Source: Phyllobacterium zundukense (GTDB taxonomy: Bacteria > Pseudomonadota > Alphaproteobacteria > Rhizobiales > Rhizobiaceae). From it: a stretch of 64,000 nt of DNA. The notes under the pieces were generated by a model. That model saw only the letters and a program-made list of their open reading frames with translations. It did no database searches and was not told the DNA's origin. The stretch lies in NCBI RefSeq assembly GCF_002764115.1, contig NZ_CP017940.1, positions 3,446,501 through 3,510,500 on the forward strand, read 5' to 3'. Made by a program: the position numbers and the translations under genes. This document shows, one piece after another, positions 26,374-35,533 of the stretch (the first letter of the stretch is position 1; each line of letters begins with the position of its first letter).

Positions 26374-27717
26374 ATGTCGAAGTCCGAATATTTAAATCTT
26401 GCTGACATTATTGCCGAAGAAGTCGCTGACGGCACGCTCAGGCCGGGCGACCGCCTGCCTCCACAGCGCAGCTTTGCCTATGAGCGCAAGATCGCCGTCT
26501 CGACGGCGAGCCGCGTCTACGCCGAGCTGTTGCGCCGTGGCCTTGCCGTCGGCGAAGTCGGCAGGGGCACCTTCATCTCCGGCGATGCCAGGCGCGGCGC
26601 GGCGGCACTATCTGAGCCGCGCGCCATCCGGATCGACCTTGAGTTCAACTACCCGATGCTTCCCAACCAGACCGCGCTTATCGCAAAAAGCCTGAATGGC
26701 CTCGAAAAACCTGCCGCGCTTGATACTGCGTTGAGACAGGCGACCAGCGTCGGAACACCGGCTAGCCGAAGCATTGCGGCCGCATACCTGTCGCAGGGCA
26801 CTTGGTCCCCCGCCCCTGAACAACTCGTATTCACCGGCAACGGGCGACAGAGCATTGCCGCAGCTCTCGCTACAGTCGTTCCTACGGGCGGCCGTTGCGG
26901 GGTGGAGGCTCTGACATACCCCTTCATCAAGGGTATCGCCGCCCGGTTGGGTATTGCGCTCGTGCCAATGGCGATGGACGAAGACGGTGTACGGCCAGAC
27001 TCGGTAGAAAAGGCGCACCGTGAGGCCCATCTCTCGGCCATCTACATTCAGCCGGCGATCCAGAATCCGTTGGGCATGACGATGCCTGCGGCGCGCCGGG
27101 CCGATCTGCTGCGTGTTGTCGAAAGGCTCAGGCTTCCGATCATCGAGGACAATGTCTACGGTTTCCTCGATGATGAGCCGCCGCTTGCCGCACTCGCGCC
27201 GGACGCCTGCATTTTCATCGACAGTCTCTCCAAGAAGGTCGCTCCGGGTCTAACGCTCGGCTTTATCGTGTCTCCGCATCGATTGCGGGAAAGCGTGATC
27301 GCTTCGGTCCGTTCCGGCGGGTGGACCGCATCAGGATTTGCGTTTGCGGCCGCGGAACGGATGATGAGCGGCGGGACGATTGCCGAGCTGGCTGGACTGA
27401 AACGTCTAGACGCACGCGCGCGTCAGAAACTGGCGGTTGACCGCCTTTCGGGCTTCGAAATACAGACCAATGGAAAATGCTATCATCTGTGGCTGACGTT
27501 GCCAGCACACTGGCGCTCCCAGGCTTTCGTCGCTGCCGCAGCGAGACGCGACATTGCATTGACGCCGTCGACGACATTCGCCGTCACGCCCGGTCATGCG
27601 CCGAATGCCGTCAGGTTGGCGTTGGCTGCGCCGACAATGGATCAGCTCGACAGCGGCCTGCACACACTCGTCGCCCTGCTGCACGGCAGGGAGGACGACT
27701 TCGATTCAACGGAATAA
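26374..27717 (+). CDS. MocR-type (GntR HTH plus aminotransferase domain) transcriptional regulator
   Basis: A 447-aa regulator. The GntR winged helix (about 5-75) shows LADIIAEEVADGTLRPGDRLP and VSTASRVYAELLRRGLAVGEVGRGTFI. The fold-type I aminotransferase-like domain (about 90-440) has IQPAIQNPLGMTM, IIEDNVYGFL (Asp near the pyridine nitrogen) and FIDSLSKKVAPGLTLGFIVSP, whose first Lys should hold PLP. Such proteins sense amines or PLP-linked metabolites and do not normally act as enzymes. It is divergent from DUF1127-tauE and preceded by phased direct repeats. Confidence 0.9.
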   Translation: MSKSEYLNLADIIAEEVADGTLRPGDRLPPQRSFAYERKIAVSTASRVYAELLRRGLAVGEVGRGTFISGDARRGAAALSEPRAIRIDLEFNYPMLPNQTALIAKSLNGLEKPAALDTALRQATSVGTPASRSIAAAYLSQGTWSPAPEQLVFTGNGRQSIAAALATVVPTGGRCGVEALTYPFIKGIAARLGIALVPMAMDEDGVRPDSVEKAHREAHLSAIYIQPAIQNPLGMTMPAARRADLLRVVERLRLPIIEDNVYGFLDDEPPLAALAPDACIFIDSLSKKVAPGLTLGFIVSPHRLRESVIASVRSGGWTASGFAFAAAERMMSGGTIAELAGLKRLDARARQKLAVDRLSGFEIQTNGKCYHLWLTLPAHWRSQAFVAAAARRDIALTPSTTFAVTPGHAPNAVRLALAAPTMDQLDSGLHTLVALLHGREDDFDSTE

Positions 27718-28307
27718 TCGAAGTGTCGATGACGGCCAACTAGGATGTGAAAAGTTGGATAAAAGGTTGAAAACTTTCTGAGGGATTTCGGACCAATGCC
27801 GCATTGGGATGCGCGGCAGGCTCCGAGCTCTCCAGATCAGTCGGACTTAGGGCCTCGTAAATTTCCTGCGGATAAGCGCGAAAGAGAGGATCGTGCATAC
27901 GGGCTGACTATTTTGCGCTGGTTCGCCTCGACTGCATTGAGTAAGTGAAGCGACCGTGTGGACCCTTCCCAGCATTGTCGAGTGCTACCAGTAAGTTGCA
28001 CGTTGCATACATATTTTTGTTGATAGCATCATCATAGTCAGATGTTATGGACACTTGATCGGAAATGATTGATGCAATCAATAAACGAGCTCCGCCGCTT
28101 TAAATTTGTTCTATGTTTTAAAATTCGGGCTGCTGGCTGAGCGCTATTCAAAAGAGCGGTCATACGATCGCTATGCATAAAGTCGCCTCATAAATTACGG
28201 CGGCGGGGACAACAACCGCTACCCAACTTGCGTCGGTCTTGCGCATGGACAAGGCGCAGATCCTCGGCGCTGATTGGGGGATAGCGCCGAGGTCCGGATT
28301 TGTCGAA
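27718..28307. other. 590-bp A+T-richer intergenic stretch
   Basis: No gene is supported on either strand. The stretch 27990-28120 is visibly richer in A and T than the flanking genes and has many stops in all frames. No tRNA, array or long repeat was seen. Confidence 0.5.
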
Positions 28308-28691
28308 TTAGTTCAACAAGTCGGAGTTTGGCTCGACTTCGATCCGGTCCGCAACGCGGCGGATGAGCAGCTCCGGCTGCCGCTCGCCTATGGTTACCGG
28401 AATCGAAATCGATTGGGACTGGCCCGGCTGCAGCACCGCAGAAAATCTTACAACGGCGTGATTGCCTGACTCCGAGGTTTCCGCACTTTTTGTATCGACA
28501 GTCGTCACGACGTGCCAACCATCTGCCTGGCTGACCCAATAGGTTATGGCCGACGCATTGGGTCCGAGCGCGGTCACAACGCCCTGCCCTTCTTTTACAC
28601 TTGGAAGCTGTTCACTGGCGTGAACCGGTGACGTAGTAGCAATCATGCCATAGAAGATGACACTACCTGCAGTTTTCAGAAATCTAATCAT
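28308..28691 (-). CDS. exported hypothetical protein, probable MarR target
   Basis: A 127-aa protein with a signal peptide (MIRFLKTAGSVIFYGMIATTSPVHA, cut after VHA) and a small beta-rich mature part (GVVTALGPNASAITYWVSQ, VVRFSAVLQPGQSQSISIPV, ELLIRRVADRIEVEP). It resembles small periplasmic proteins of unknown function; no catalytic motif is visible. AAGGAAC lies about 6 nt before the ATG. A perfect 22-bp palindrome stands 37 bp upstream, and the MarR gene is next on the same strand. Confidence 0.7.
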   Translation of the reverse strand: MIRFLKTAGSVIFYGMIATTSPVHASEQLPSVKEGQGVVTALGPNASAITYWVSQADGWHVVTTVDTKSAETSESGNHAVVRFSAVLQPGQSQSISIPVTIGERQPELLIRRVADRIEVEPNSDLLN

Positions 28692-28727
28692 GGCTATGTT
28701 CCTTACGTTCTGTTTGTGATTGACATT

Positions 28728-28749
28728 TTAATGTGTATATACACATTAA
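28728..28749. promoter_or_regulatory. perfect 22-bp palindrome, probable MarR operator
   Basis: The core AATGTGTATATACACATT is extended by T and A on each side into a perfect 22-bp palindrome. It lies between the MarR stop (28781) and the start of the exported protein gene (28691). A related site (13 of 16 core positions) precedes the MarR gene at 29223-29238. Confidence 0.65.
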
Positions 28750-28780
28750 TCGGCGCTCGGCTTTGCTCTGCCAAGAAAGC

Positions 28781-29209
28781 TTACGTTCCGCGCGTCAACT
28801 CTAGAAAATCATGCCGCCATTGGGCGGCTCGTTCAGATCCGACCTGGGCCTCAAATTCCTGTTGAGCCTTTTGCCACAACGGCAAGGCTTCCTGGACCTT
28901 GTTCTGCCCTTGTAAGGTCAGCGACAATACAAGTTTTCTCGTATCCTGCGATACCCGCTCCGCCTTCAGCCAGCCATCTCTTTCCATCGGCTTGATGGCG
29001 CGCACAAGTGAAGTCCGCTCCATGACTAATGCGTCGGCAAGCTCACTCATCGTCATTCCCGACGTCTCGCTGAGCAACACCAGTATCGAGAACTGCGTGC
29101 TCGTAACGTGAGCTGTCCCGAGGTGTCGCTCATAGAGCCTGGTGATGTAGCGTGCCGCCTGCCTCGTAGCGAAGCTGTTGCACGCGACCATGGATGACGA
29201 CTTGATCAT
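28781..29209 (-). CDS. MarR family transcriptional regulator
   Basis: A 142-aa (from ATG 29209) winged-helix regulator: ARYITRLYERHLGTAHVTSTQFSIL is helix 1-2, MTMSELADALVMERTSLVRAI the recognition region, and MERDGWLKAERVSQDTRKLVL the wing. Members are usually repressors relieved by phenolic or oxidising compounds. An upstream start at 29284 has a better ribosome-binding site (AGGAA) but would place the predicted operator inside the coding region. I prefer 29209 with that caveat. The exported protein gene downstream is the likely target together with the regulator itself. Confidence 0.85.
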   Translation of the reverse strand: MIKSSSMVACNSFATRQAARYITRLYERHLGTAHVTSTQFSILVLLSETSGMTMSELADALVMERTSLVRAIKPMERDGWLKAERVSQDTRKLVLSLTLQGQNKVQEALPLWQKAQQEFEAQVGSERAAQWRHDFLELTRGT

Positions 29210-29222
29210 TTCGCCAACATAT

Positions 29223-29238
29223 ATGTGTGTATGCACTT
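29223..29238. promoter_or_regulatory. second, imperfect MarR-type site
   Basis: ATGTGTGTATGCACTT matches the perfect palindrome core at 28731-28746 at 13 of 16 positions. It ends 14 bp before the preferred MarR start, so it could mediate autorepression. Confidence 0.45.
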
Positions 29239-29327
29239 TGTCAAGAGGAGTGCCTGCTATTTTGTTTGGACAATCCGTCTTCATCGTGTTTCCTGGCATA
29301 ACAGAGCTCTGATCCAAGGATCAGCTG

Positions 29328-29975
29328 CTAGACTGCACATCCCTTCAGGAATAGTTTCGCGCACATTTTCGCGCGTGCCCGGATTTCCTCACTCTGGGGC
29401 GCTGGCATCTGGCGCAACATGGCCGCGCGTTGCGGCTCCATGACCATCATTCCGCGCAGCATGCCGCTGGCAGCGTGCGGATCGTCAAGCGCAAGACGTC
29501 CATGCTCGACTTGTTCGCGAAGCCAGGCCTCCATCACTGCATTCGTTTTGACGATTGCCCGTTCATAGAAAGATGCCGCGAGTTCCGGAAACCGATCGGA
29601 TTCGCCGATGACGAGACGAATGATATCAATCGTGTCGTCCGAGAGTGTCAGCATGCCATAGGCGGTCAGCATGCGTTCGAGACCTGCTCTCATATCTTCG
29701 TTCGTAGGGGCGTCCGGATTGATCGCCAGGAAGAAGCGGCCAATGCGATCGGAAATCATGCAGGCAAACAGGTCTGCCTTGGTGGGAAACAGCCGGTACA
29801 GGGTTTTGGTCGAAACGCCGGCGTTTTGCGCAATCCCGCTCATACTTGCCGCCGCGTAGCCGCATTCGTGAAACTGTCCGTTGGCAGCTTCGATGATGAG
29901 ACTTTTCGTATCATCGTCGCAACGAACTTGCGGTCGGCCCCGCGGGCGTTTCTCAATTTTGTGATTTACGACCAT
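29328..29975 (-). CDS. TetR family regulator of the emrAB-type operon
   Basis: A 215-aa regulator. The HTH (about 15-60) reads IIEAANGQFHECGYAAASMSG followed by VSTKTLYRLFPTKADLF, with the RGRP-type basic arm (RPRGRPQ) at the N-terminus; the rest is the all-helical ligand and dimer domain. ATG 29975 is chosen because TTGGA lies 8 nt upstream on the coding strand. It is divergent from the HlyD/EmrA and EmrB genes, and an inverted repeat with 11-bp arms spans the shared promoter, so it most likely represses both. Confidence 0.85.
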   Translation of the reverse strand: MVVNHKIEKRPRGRPQVRCDDDTKSLIIEAANGQFHECGYAAASMSGIAQNAGVSTKTLYRLFPTKADLFACMISDRIGRFFLAINPDAPTNEDMRAGLERMLTAYGMLTLSDDTIDIIRLVIGESDRFPELAASFYERAIVKTNAVMEAWLREQVEHGRLALDDPHAASGMLRGMMVMEPQRAAMLRQMPAPQSEEIRARAKMCAKLFLKGCAV

Positions 29976-29980
29976 AATCA

Positions 29981-30029
29981 TTTTCCAAAATGTTATTGAC
30001 AACGCATTTATACGGCGTATTTTGGAAAA
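29981..30029. promoter_or_regulatory. divergent promoter with inverted repeat (TetR operator)
   Basis: TTTTCCAAAAT (29981-29991) and ATTTTGGAAAA (30019-30029) are exact inverted repeats separated by 27 bp. The + strand promoter TTGACA (29996-30001) with TATTTT (30018-30023) lies between and partly under them, pointing to the efflux genes. Confidence 0.6.
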
Positions 30030-30108
30030 CGTCAAGTTTCTTAAATGGAGTTTTCATTAACCAAAGGCCGCAGCCCATGTGACGGCGACCGGAAATTCGG
30101 AGACCACA

Positions 30109-31293
30109 ATGAGCAAGCTGCAAGCCTTCAACAACAACGTAGCTCAACCTGTCGAAGTTGTCCCAACCGCCGATGCGGGCAAACCCGCTCATGTTCCAGA
30201 AGCTTTCTATTCGCCCGCTGCGAGCGAAAAGCCGGTCCGCAAGCGCGGGCGCCGTTTATTGCTCGGGACAGCCGTGATCGTGCTGATCGCGGCTGGCGCC
30301 TATTACGGCCACGATTACTGGACGGTGGGCCGTTTCCACGTGGAGACAGACGACGCCTATGTAAAGGCTGACAACAGTTCGGTTGCGCCAAAAATCTCGG
30401 GTTATATCGCCGAAGTCCTCGTCAAGGACAACGAAGCCGTGAAGGCAGGGCAGCCCCTCGCCCGCATCGACGATCGGGATTTCAAGACGGCGCTCGAGCA
30501 GGCGAAGGGCGATGTCGCGGCCGCCGAGACAACGATCGAAGCAAAGCAAGCCTCCCTTGCAATCCAGGATTCCATTATCGCAGCAGCGCGCGCCACAATT
30601 GATGTCGACCAGGCCAATGCGATCTTTGCCGAACAGAATAACAAGCGGTACGCAACGCTTGCCACGAGCGGCTATGGCAACATCCAGAATGCCCAGCAGG
30701 CCGCTTCGCAAATAGCCGCCGCGAAGGCCACCGTCGTTCGCGATAGCGCTGCGCTAGACGCTGCGATGAAGCAGGTCGATCTTCTAAAAGCAGAGCTCGC
30801 ACAGGCAAAAGCGGCCCTGGAGCATGATCTCGCCGTTCAGCACCAGGCCGAACTGAACCTGTCCTACGCAACAATTATAGCGCCCGTCGACGGCGTCGTC
30901 GGCAACCGCACGCTACGCGTCGGCCAGTACGTTCAGGCAGGGACGCAGCTGATGACGGTCGTGCCAACCGCTTCGGTTTACGTTATCGCCAATTATAAAG
31001 AAACGCAGCTCACCGACGTGCATGCCGGCCAGCCGGTCGATATCGACGTCGATATGTTTCCAGATCGGGTCTATCACGGCCACGTCGATAGCCTTGCTCC
31101 CGCGAGCGGCCAGGAATTTGCGCTGCTGCCGCCCGACAACGCCACCGGCAATTTCACTAAGGTCGTCCAGCGCATTCCCGTGAAGATCGTCCTCGATTCC
31201 GACAGCGCTGCTGGCGGCGACCTGCGGCCTGGCATGTCCGTTCAACCGAGCATCGACACCAAGGCGGACGCTATCCAGCGCCAGAGCCATTAA
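30109..31293 (+). CDS. emrA: HlyD/EmrA family membrane fusion protein
   Basis: A 394-aa periplasmic adaptor. A membrane anchor (about 44-63: RRLLLGTAVIVLIAAGAYYG) follows a cytosolic tail. The lipoyl-type halves are VAPKISGYIAEVLVKDNEAVKAG and LSYATIIAPVDGVVGNRTLRVGQYV, enclosing a long coiled coil (about 120-230). The beta-barrel ends with PVKIVLDSDSA. It connects the EmrB-type pump encoded 25 bp downstream to an outer-membrane channel not present in the window. GGAG lies 7 nt before the ATG. Confidence 0.9.
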   Translation: MSKLQAFNNNVAQPVEVVPTADAGKPAHVPEAFYSPAASEKPVRKRGRRLLLGTAVIVLIAAGAYYGHDYWTVGRFHVETDDAYVKADNSSVAPKISGYIAEVLVKDNEAVKAGQPLARIDDRDFKTALEQAKGDVAAAETTIEAKQASLAIQDSIIAAARATIDVDQANAIFAEQNNKRYATLATSGYGNIQNAQQAASQIAAAKATVVRDSAALDAAMKQVDLLKAELAQAKAALEHDLAVQHQAELNLSYATIIAPVDGVVGNRTLRVGQYVQAGTQLMTVVPTASVYVIANYKETQLTDVHAGQPVDIDVDMFPDRVYHGHVDSLAPASGQEFALLPPDNATGNFTKVVQRIPVKIVLDSDSAAGGDLRPGMSVQPSIDTKADAIQRQSH

Positions 31294-31317
31294 GGGCCGC
31301 GAGAGGAGCATCGTGTC

Positions 31318-32901
31318 ATGTCTGCCATCACTTTTAACGCTGCGTCGGTCCCACAACCGGGCGCAGGCACTAAGGAATGGGTTGCTGTTCTCGCCGGCAT
31401 GATCGGCGCGTTCATGGCGATCCTCAACATCCAGATCACCAATGCTTCGCTGCTCGATATCGAGGGCGGTATCGGCACAGGCCTCGACAACGGTGCCTGG
31501 ATTTCCACGTCCTATCTGATCGGTGAAATCGTTGTCATTCCGCTCACCGCCTATTTCAGCAACGTGTTTTCGTTTCGCCGCTACATCCTTGTGAACACGA
31601 TCCTGTTCCCGCTGTTCTCCATAGCCTGTGCCTTCGCGCATGATCTTGGTTCAATGATTGTCATGCGCGGCCTGCAAGGCTTTGCCGGTGGTGTACTGAT
31701 TCCGATGGCCTTCACCATGGTGTTGACGAAGCTGCCAAAATCGCAACAGCCGGTCGGCCTCGCCCTCTTCGCCCTCTCGGTCACCTTCGCTCCGGCTATT
31801 GGCCCGACGATCGGCGGCTATCTGACCGAGAACTACGGATGGCAGACCATCTTCTTTATCAACGCGCTACCAAGCGCTGTCATGGCCATCGCGCTGGCCG
31901 CAACGCTGGACAAGACGCCGATGCAACTCCATCTGCTGAAAGAAGGTGACTGGGCCGGCATGTTCACCATGGCGGTGGGTCTCTCGGCGCTTCAAACCGT
32001 GCTTGAAGAAGGCAATAAAGAAGACTGGTTCTCGTCGCCCTTCATCCTGAAGCTCAGCGCCGTAGCCGTCGCGTTCCTCGCAACCTTCATCTGGATAGAG
32101 CTGACAGTCGAAAAGCCCCTGGTTAAGCTCAGCCTGTTGAAGCAGCGCAATTTCGCCATTGGTGTGGTGGTGAACGTCCTCGTCGGTGTCGCGCTGTTCG
32201 GTACGGTCTATATCCTGCCGCAATACCTTGGGCAGGTGCAGCGCTACAATGCCGAGCAGATTGGAAATGTGCTTGCCTGGACCGGGCTGCCGCAGTTGCT
32301 TCTTATCCCGCTTGTTCCGATGCTGATGAAGCGTTTCGACGCGCGTTACATTGGCTTCCTGGGGATTAGCGTCTTCGCTGCCAGTTGTTTCATGAACGTC
32401 ATGCTTTCGCCCGACAACGCAGGCGACCAGTTCTGGATTCCGAACATCGTTCGTGCAATCGGCCAAGCCCTCGTTCTGACACCGATCACGGCAATTACCA
32501 CGGCCGGGATCGCCGCGGCAGATGCCGCTGCCGCATCGGGTTTGACGAACATGCTGCGCAATCTCGGCGGTGCCGTTGGAACGGCAACGCTTGGAACAGT
32601 ACTGACCAAGCGTGAACAGTTCCACTCCAACATTATCGGTCAATCCGTCACCCTGGGGCGGGATGAAGTTCACCAACGCCTCGACCAGTTGACCGGCTAT
32701 TTCGTGGCCCATGGCGTGTCCGATCACGCCCTCGCCGCCCAGCAAGCCGTGGTCGCCCTTGGCCGGCTCGTCAAGCGCCAGGCACTGATCCTCGGCTTCG
32801 GCGACACCTTTGCGGTAATCGGTGTCCTTCTCGCAATTGCGGCTATCGCCCTGTTGTTCGCCGAAAAGCCGAAAGCAGCGGGAGGTGCCGATGCCCATTA
32901 A
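31318..32901 (+). CDS. emrB: EmrB/QacA-type MFS drug efflux transporter (DHA2)
   Basis: A 527-aa major-facilitator antiporter with about fourteen membrane segments. DHA2 features include LNIQITNASLLDIEGGIGTG near segment 1 (the D1-type motif), GFAGGVLIPMAFTMV, and the motif C stretch ALSVTFAPAIGPTIGGYLTENYGWQ. It should export hydrophobic or amphipathic toxicants with EmrA. It is in an operon with emrA under the divergent TetR. Decayed genes follow directly downstream. Confidence 0.92.
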   Translation: MSAITFNAASVPQPGAGTKEWVAVLAGMIGAFMAILNIQITNASLLDIEGGIGTGLDNGAWISTSYLIGEIVVIPLTAYFSNVFSFRRYILVNTILFPLFSIACAFAHDLGSMIVMRGLQGFAGGVLIPMAFTMVLTKLPKSQQPVGLALFALSVTFAPAIGPTIGGYLTENYGWQTIFFINALPSAVMAIALAATLDKTPMQLHLLKEGDWAGMFTMAVGLSALQTVLEEGNKEDWFSSPFILKLSAVAVAFLATFIWIELTVEKPLVKLSLLKQRNFAIGVVVNVLVGVALFGTVYILPQYLGQVQRYNAEQIGNVLAWTGLPQLLLIPLVPMLMKRFDARYIGFLGISVFAASCFMNVMLSPDNAGDQFWIPNIVRAIGQALVLTPITAITTAGIAAADAAAASGLTNMLRNLGGAVGTATLGTVLTKREQFHSNIIGQSVTLGRDEVHQRLDQLTGYFVAHGVSDHALAAQQAVVALGRLVKRQALILGFGDTFAVIGVLLAIAAIALLFAEKPKAAGGADAH

Positions 32902-33079
32902 TGTTGACCCGAGAGGCGCTGCAATGTTTGGGACAAGAAGGACTAATTTTCAGGAGAAGCCCAGTCAGGCGTCCATGTGGATACCGGTCAGCTCCTACGC
33001 TCAGTCGAATGTATATACGACATTTGAGAGCACAGGCTTGCTCTAATTGGGCTTCAAATTCAACTTGATGGAGATTGTG

Positions 33080-33736
33080 ATGACTAAGAACTCGCATGAT
33101 ACCGCACTGATCACTGGCGCTTCCTCTGGTATCGGCGAAATGGCGGTCAGGCTCGATCCTAGCGATCCAGAAGCGCACGCCGTCATGGGCACGAGCTTGG
33201 GGGTTAAGGGCGACTTCGTCCGGGCGAAGGCGGAGTTCGACACGGCTCTCCGTCTGGCCCCGGGCCGCAGCGGAAATCCTGATCTTCTATACTGCTGGGC
33301 GTCGACGTTTGGCGAGCCCGAGCGTGGTGCTGAACTGGTGGATCAAGTGATGCAGCTCGATCCACATTTCCCGAAGTGGGCCTCGGGCCAGTTCTCCTAG
33401 GCTTATTTCATGGCCGGCCGCTATGAGGAGAGTTTGCGTATGCTCGACCGTCAGACGATTGCCAATTACACCCACAGCAGATGGGTCCTGAGGGCCGGCG
33501 CATTGGCAGCACTTGGCAGGATTTGATGAGGCGAAATCCTGGGTTCAACAGGCTTTGCAGGCATTTCCCGATCTGAATGCCGAACTTTTCGCGACTGACC
33601 CCAGCTTCAACGAGGCCGAGCAGAAGCGCCTCGTTGAGACGATGCGCCTTGCGGGCTTTCCACTTTGTCTTAACGAAAAACAACTCGCCAAACTAAAGAA
33701 TCCGAGACGCCTGCCGGAATGCCAACAGCGATGATT
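33080..33736 (+). pseudogene. chimeric remnant: SDR start joined to TPR fragment
   Basis: ATG 33080, after a good GGAG, begins a short-chain dehydrogenase (NSHDTALITGASSGIGE, the Rossmann TGxxxGxG). After about 20 codons the frame passes without a break into TPR-like sequence (VRLDPSDPEAHAVMGTSLGV) as found C-terminally in adenylate-cyclase-type TPR proteins. That frame is interrupted by TAG at 33398-33400, resumes as AYFMAGRYEESLRMLDR, and shifts frame near 33520 to continue as DEAKSWVQQALQAFPDLNAE to TGA 33732-33734. It looks like a deletion fusion followed by decay. Confidence 0.75.
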
Positions 33737-33959
33737 GTGCCCGAATACGCCGAGGCACATAATAATTTAGCGGTCATTCTACATGAGAGCGGGGAGTTGG
33801 CTGCCGCCGAAGAGCACTATCTGACGGCACTTCGCCTGCGACCCTCTGATCCGGAAACGAATTACAACCTAGCTTTGCTGGCGCAGGGCTAAGGGCGACG
33901 ACAAATCCGCCGATCGGTATTTTCGCCGAACCGAAGAGTTGGCCACCGCACCGCGATGA
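33731..33959 (+). pseudogene. second decayed TPR fragment
   Basis: From ATG 33731 the frame gives EYAEAHNNLAVILHESGELA, then YLTALRLRPSDPETNYNLAL, clear TPR consensus, and stops at TAA 33890-33892. A one-base shift before that stop continues as KGDDKSADRYFRRTEELATA to TGA 33957-33959. It is therefore the tail of a broken TPR protein, distinct from the preceding fragment. Confidence 0.6.
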
Positions 33960-34071
33960 AGGTCCTTCGTTAAGGTCCGCAATGCAAGCGAAAGGGGTCG
34001 AACGAGTTTCAGCAAAATGGGCAAGGGCGAAGTTTCGCTTTCAGAAACTGAACCAGGTAGTCTGACGGGTC

Positions 34072-35448
34072 TCATTCCGGCAGAATATTCTGGTTCAGGC
34101 GGAAGAGATTGTCGGGATCGTAGGTCCTTTTGACCTCCTGAAGCCGTGCATAGGTTTCCGCACCGTATGCGTCCCGCACGAGATTGTCGCCCTCCCCGAG
34201 CCCGGGAAAGTTGAGGTACATGCGGCCCGTGGAATGGCGCTGCATTTCTTGCCAGACATCGCGAACCCAACTGATGTTGGCATCGTCATCGCCAGAGTTG
34301 GACCAGATCGCATCGAGGCTGAGCATGTAGGGCATGGATCGATCACCAAACGCGGTGGCGGCGGAGGCAACACGCTGCACCGCACCACCAAATTTCCAGA
34401 TCGAAGCATAGGTCATCTCAGAAGGACGCTTCGCCAGGTGCACGGTGATCGCCTCAATAACATCGTCGTCCAGGTTCCTAAGGTACGTCGATTTCCAGTA
34501 GCAGCGGTCCCGGCCCTTGGGAAACAACCCGTCATAGAGGGTCTGCAGGACGCGGTACGGCATGCGGCCGCTGAAATCGAGCAGTGGTTCGCCCAAGCTG
34601 CGCAAAGGCTGCATGACACGCTCTCCTTCCTCGGCCAGACCATCATAGACGGTGGCGAGTGCCAACACACGTTTTCCCCAAGTGTCTTCGGGATAGGCTG
34701 GATCACGGGGAATGGTAGAGAACTCCGCCAGACCGCTCACCCGGTCCGGAGCCGTCGCCATGTAGTCGCGCCATTGCGGAAGAATTTCATTGGCCCGCTC
34801 CTCAGGATAGGCGGGAGCGCAGAACATTGTCTCGTCGACGATCGGGTGGAGACGGAACGCAAAATTCACGACAACGCCAAAATTGCCGCCTCCCCCTTTC
34901 AGCGCCCACAGCAAGCCCGGATTCTCCGTGTCGCTCGCATGGATCAGACGGCCGTCGGCGGTGACCACGTCGGCGGCAATGATATTGTCGCAGCTCAGGC
35001 CGTGCGTACCCCGGAGCCAGCCAATGCCGCCGGATAGGGTTAGTCCGGCAACGCCTGTCATCGAAATCAGCCCGCCTGGGGTGGCACGCCCGAAAGGTGT
35101 GGTTGCGGCATCCACGTCTGCCCATGTGGCCCCGCCTTCAACATAAGCCTCATCCAGTCTAGGTGCTATCCGAACGGCATTCATGAGCGACATGTCGATC
35201 ATGAGCCCGCCGTCGCATGCGGCATAGCCGGCGACATTGTGTCCGCCGCTTCGGACGGCGATCGCAAGGTCATGAACCCGCGCGTAATTGACCGATGCCA
35301 GCACGTCGGCCGCATTGCGGCAACGGGCAATCAGGGCTGGTCGCTTGTCGATCATCCCGTTCCACACGATACGGGCATCATCGTAGGCAGCAGCTCCCGG
35401 CTCAAGCAGTTCGCCGTGCAATACGCGGCGGAGTTCGTCAAGTGTCAT
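34072..35448 (-). CDS. FAD-binding (BBE/VAO family) oxidoreductase
   Basis: A 458-aa flavoprotein. The PCMH FAD domain (about 35-205) contains IAVRSGGHNVAG, whose His is the usual 8-alpha covalent FAD attachment in 6-hydroxynicotine-oxidase-like enzymes, then GVAGLTLSGGIGWL and GLSCDNIIAADVVTADG. The BBE C-terminal motif appears as NFPGLG...YGAETYARLQEVKRTYDPDNLF. It should oxidise an alcohol, amine or sugar with O2; the substrate is unknown. It is divergent from a GlxA-type regulator 85 bp away, which probably controls it. Confidence 0.88.
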   Translation of the reverse strand: MTLDELRRVLHGELLEPGAAAYDDARIVWNGMIDKRPALIARCRNAADVLASVNYARVHDLAIAVRSGGHNVAGYAACDGGLMIDMSLMNAVRIAPRLDEAYVEGGATWADVDAATTPFGRATPGGLISMTGVAGLTLSGGIGWLRGTHGLSCDNIIAADVVTADGRLIHASDTENPGLLWALKGGGGNFGVVVNFAFRLHPIVDETMFCAPAYPEERANEILPQWRDYMATAPDRVSGLAEFSTIPRDPAYPEDTWGKRVLALATVYDGLAEEGERVMQPLRSLGEPLLDFSGRMPYRVLQTLYDGLFPKGRDRCYWKSTYLRNLDDDVIEAITVHLAKRPSEMTYASIWKFGGAVQRVASAATAFGDRSMPYMLSLDAIWSNSGDDDANISWVRDVWQEMQRHSTGRMYLNFPGLGEGDNLVRDAYGAETYARLQEVKRTYDPDNLFRLNQNILPE

Positions 35449-35533
35449 CTTAGCTCCTCCTGTAACAGGGAACCTAGCACTGCCGGATGTTCGGTACTAA
35501 AGTCGGAAATGCTGAAAGTCGGTCAATTCTGCC

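Noticed and set aside
32891..33046. 51-aa frame starting within the emrB stop region
   Set aside because: No ribosome-binding site and no homology; it lies at the edge of the decayed region.
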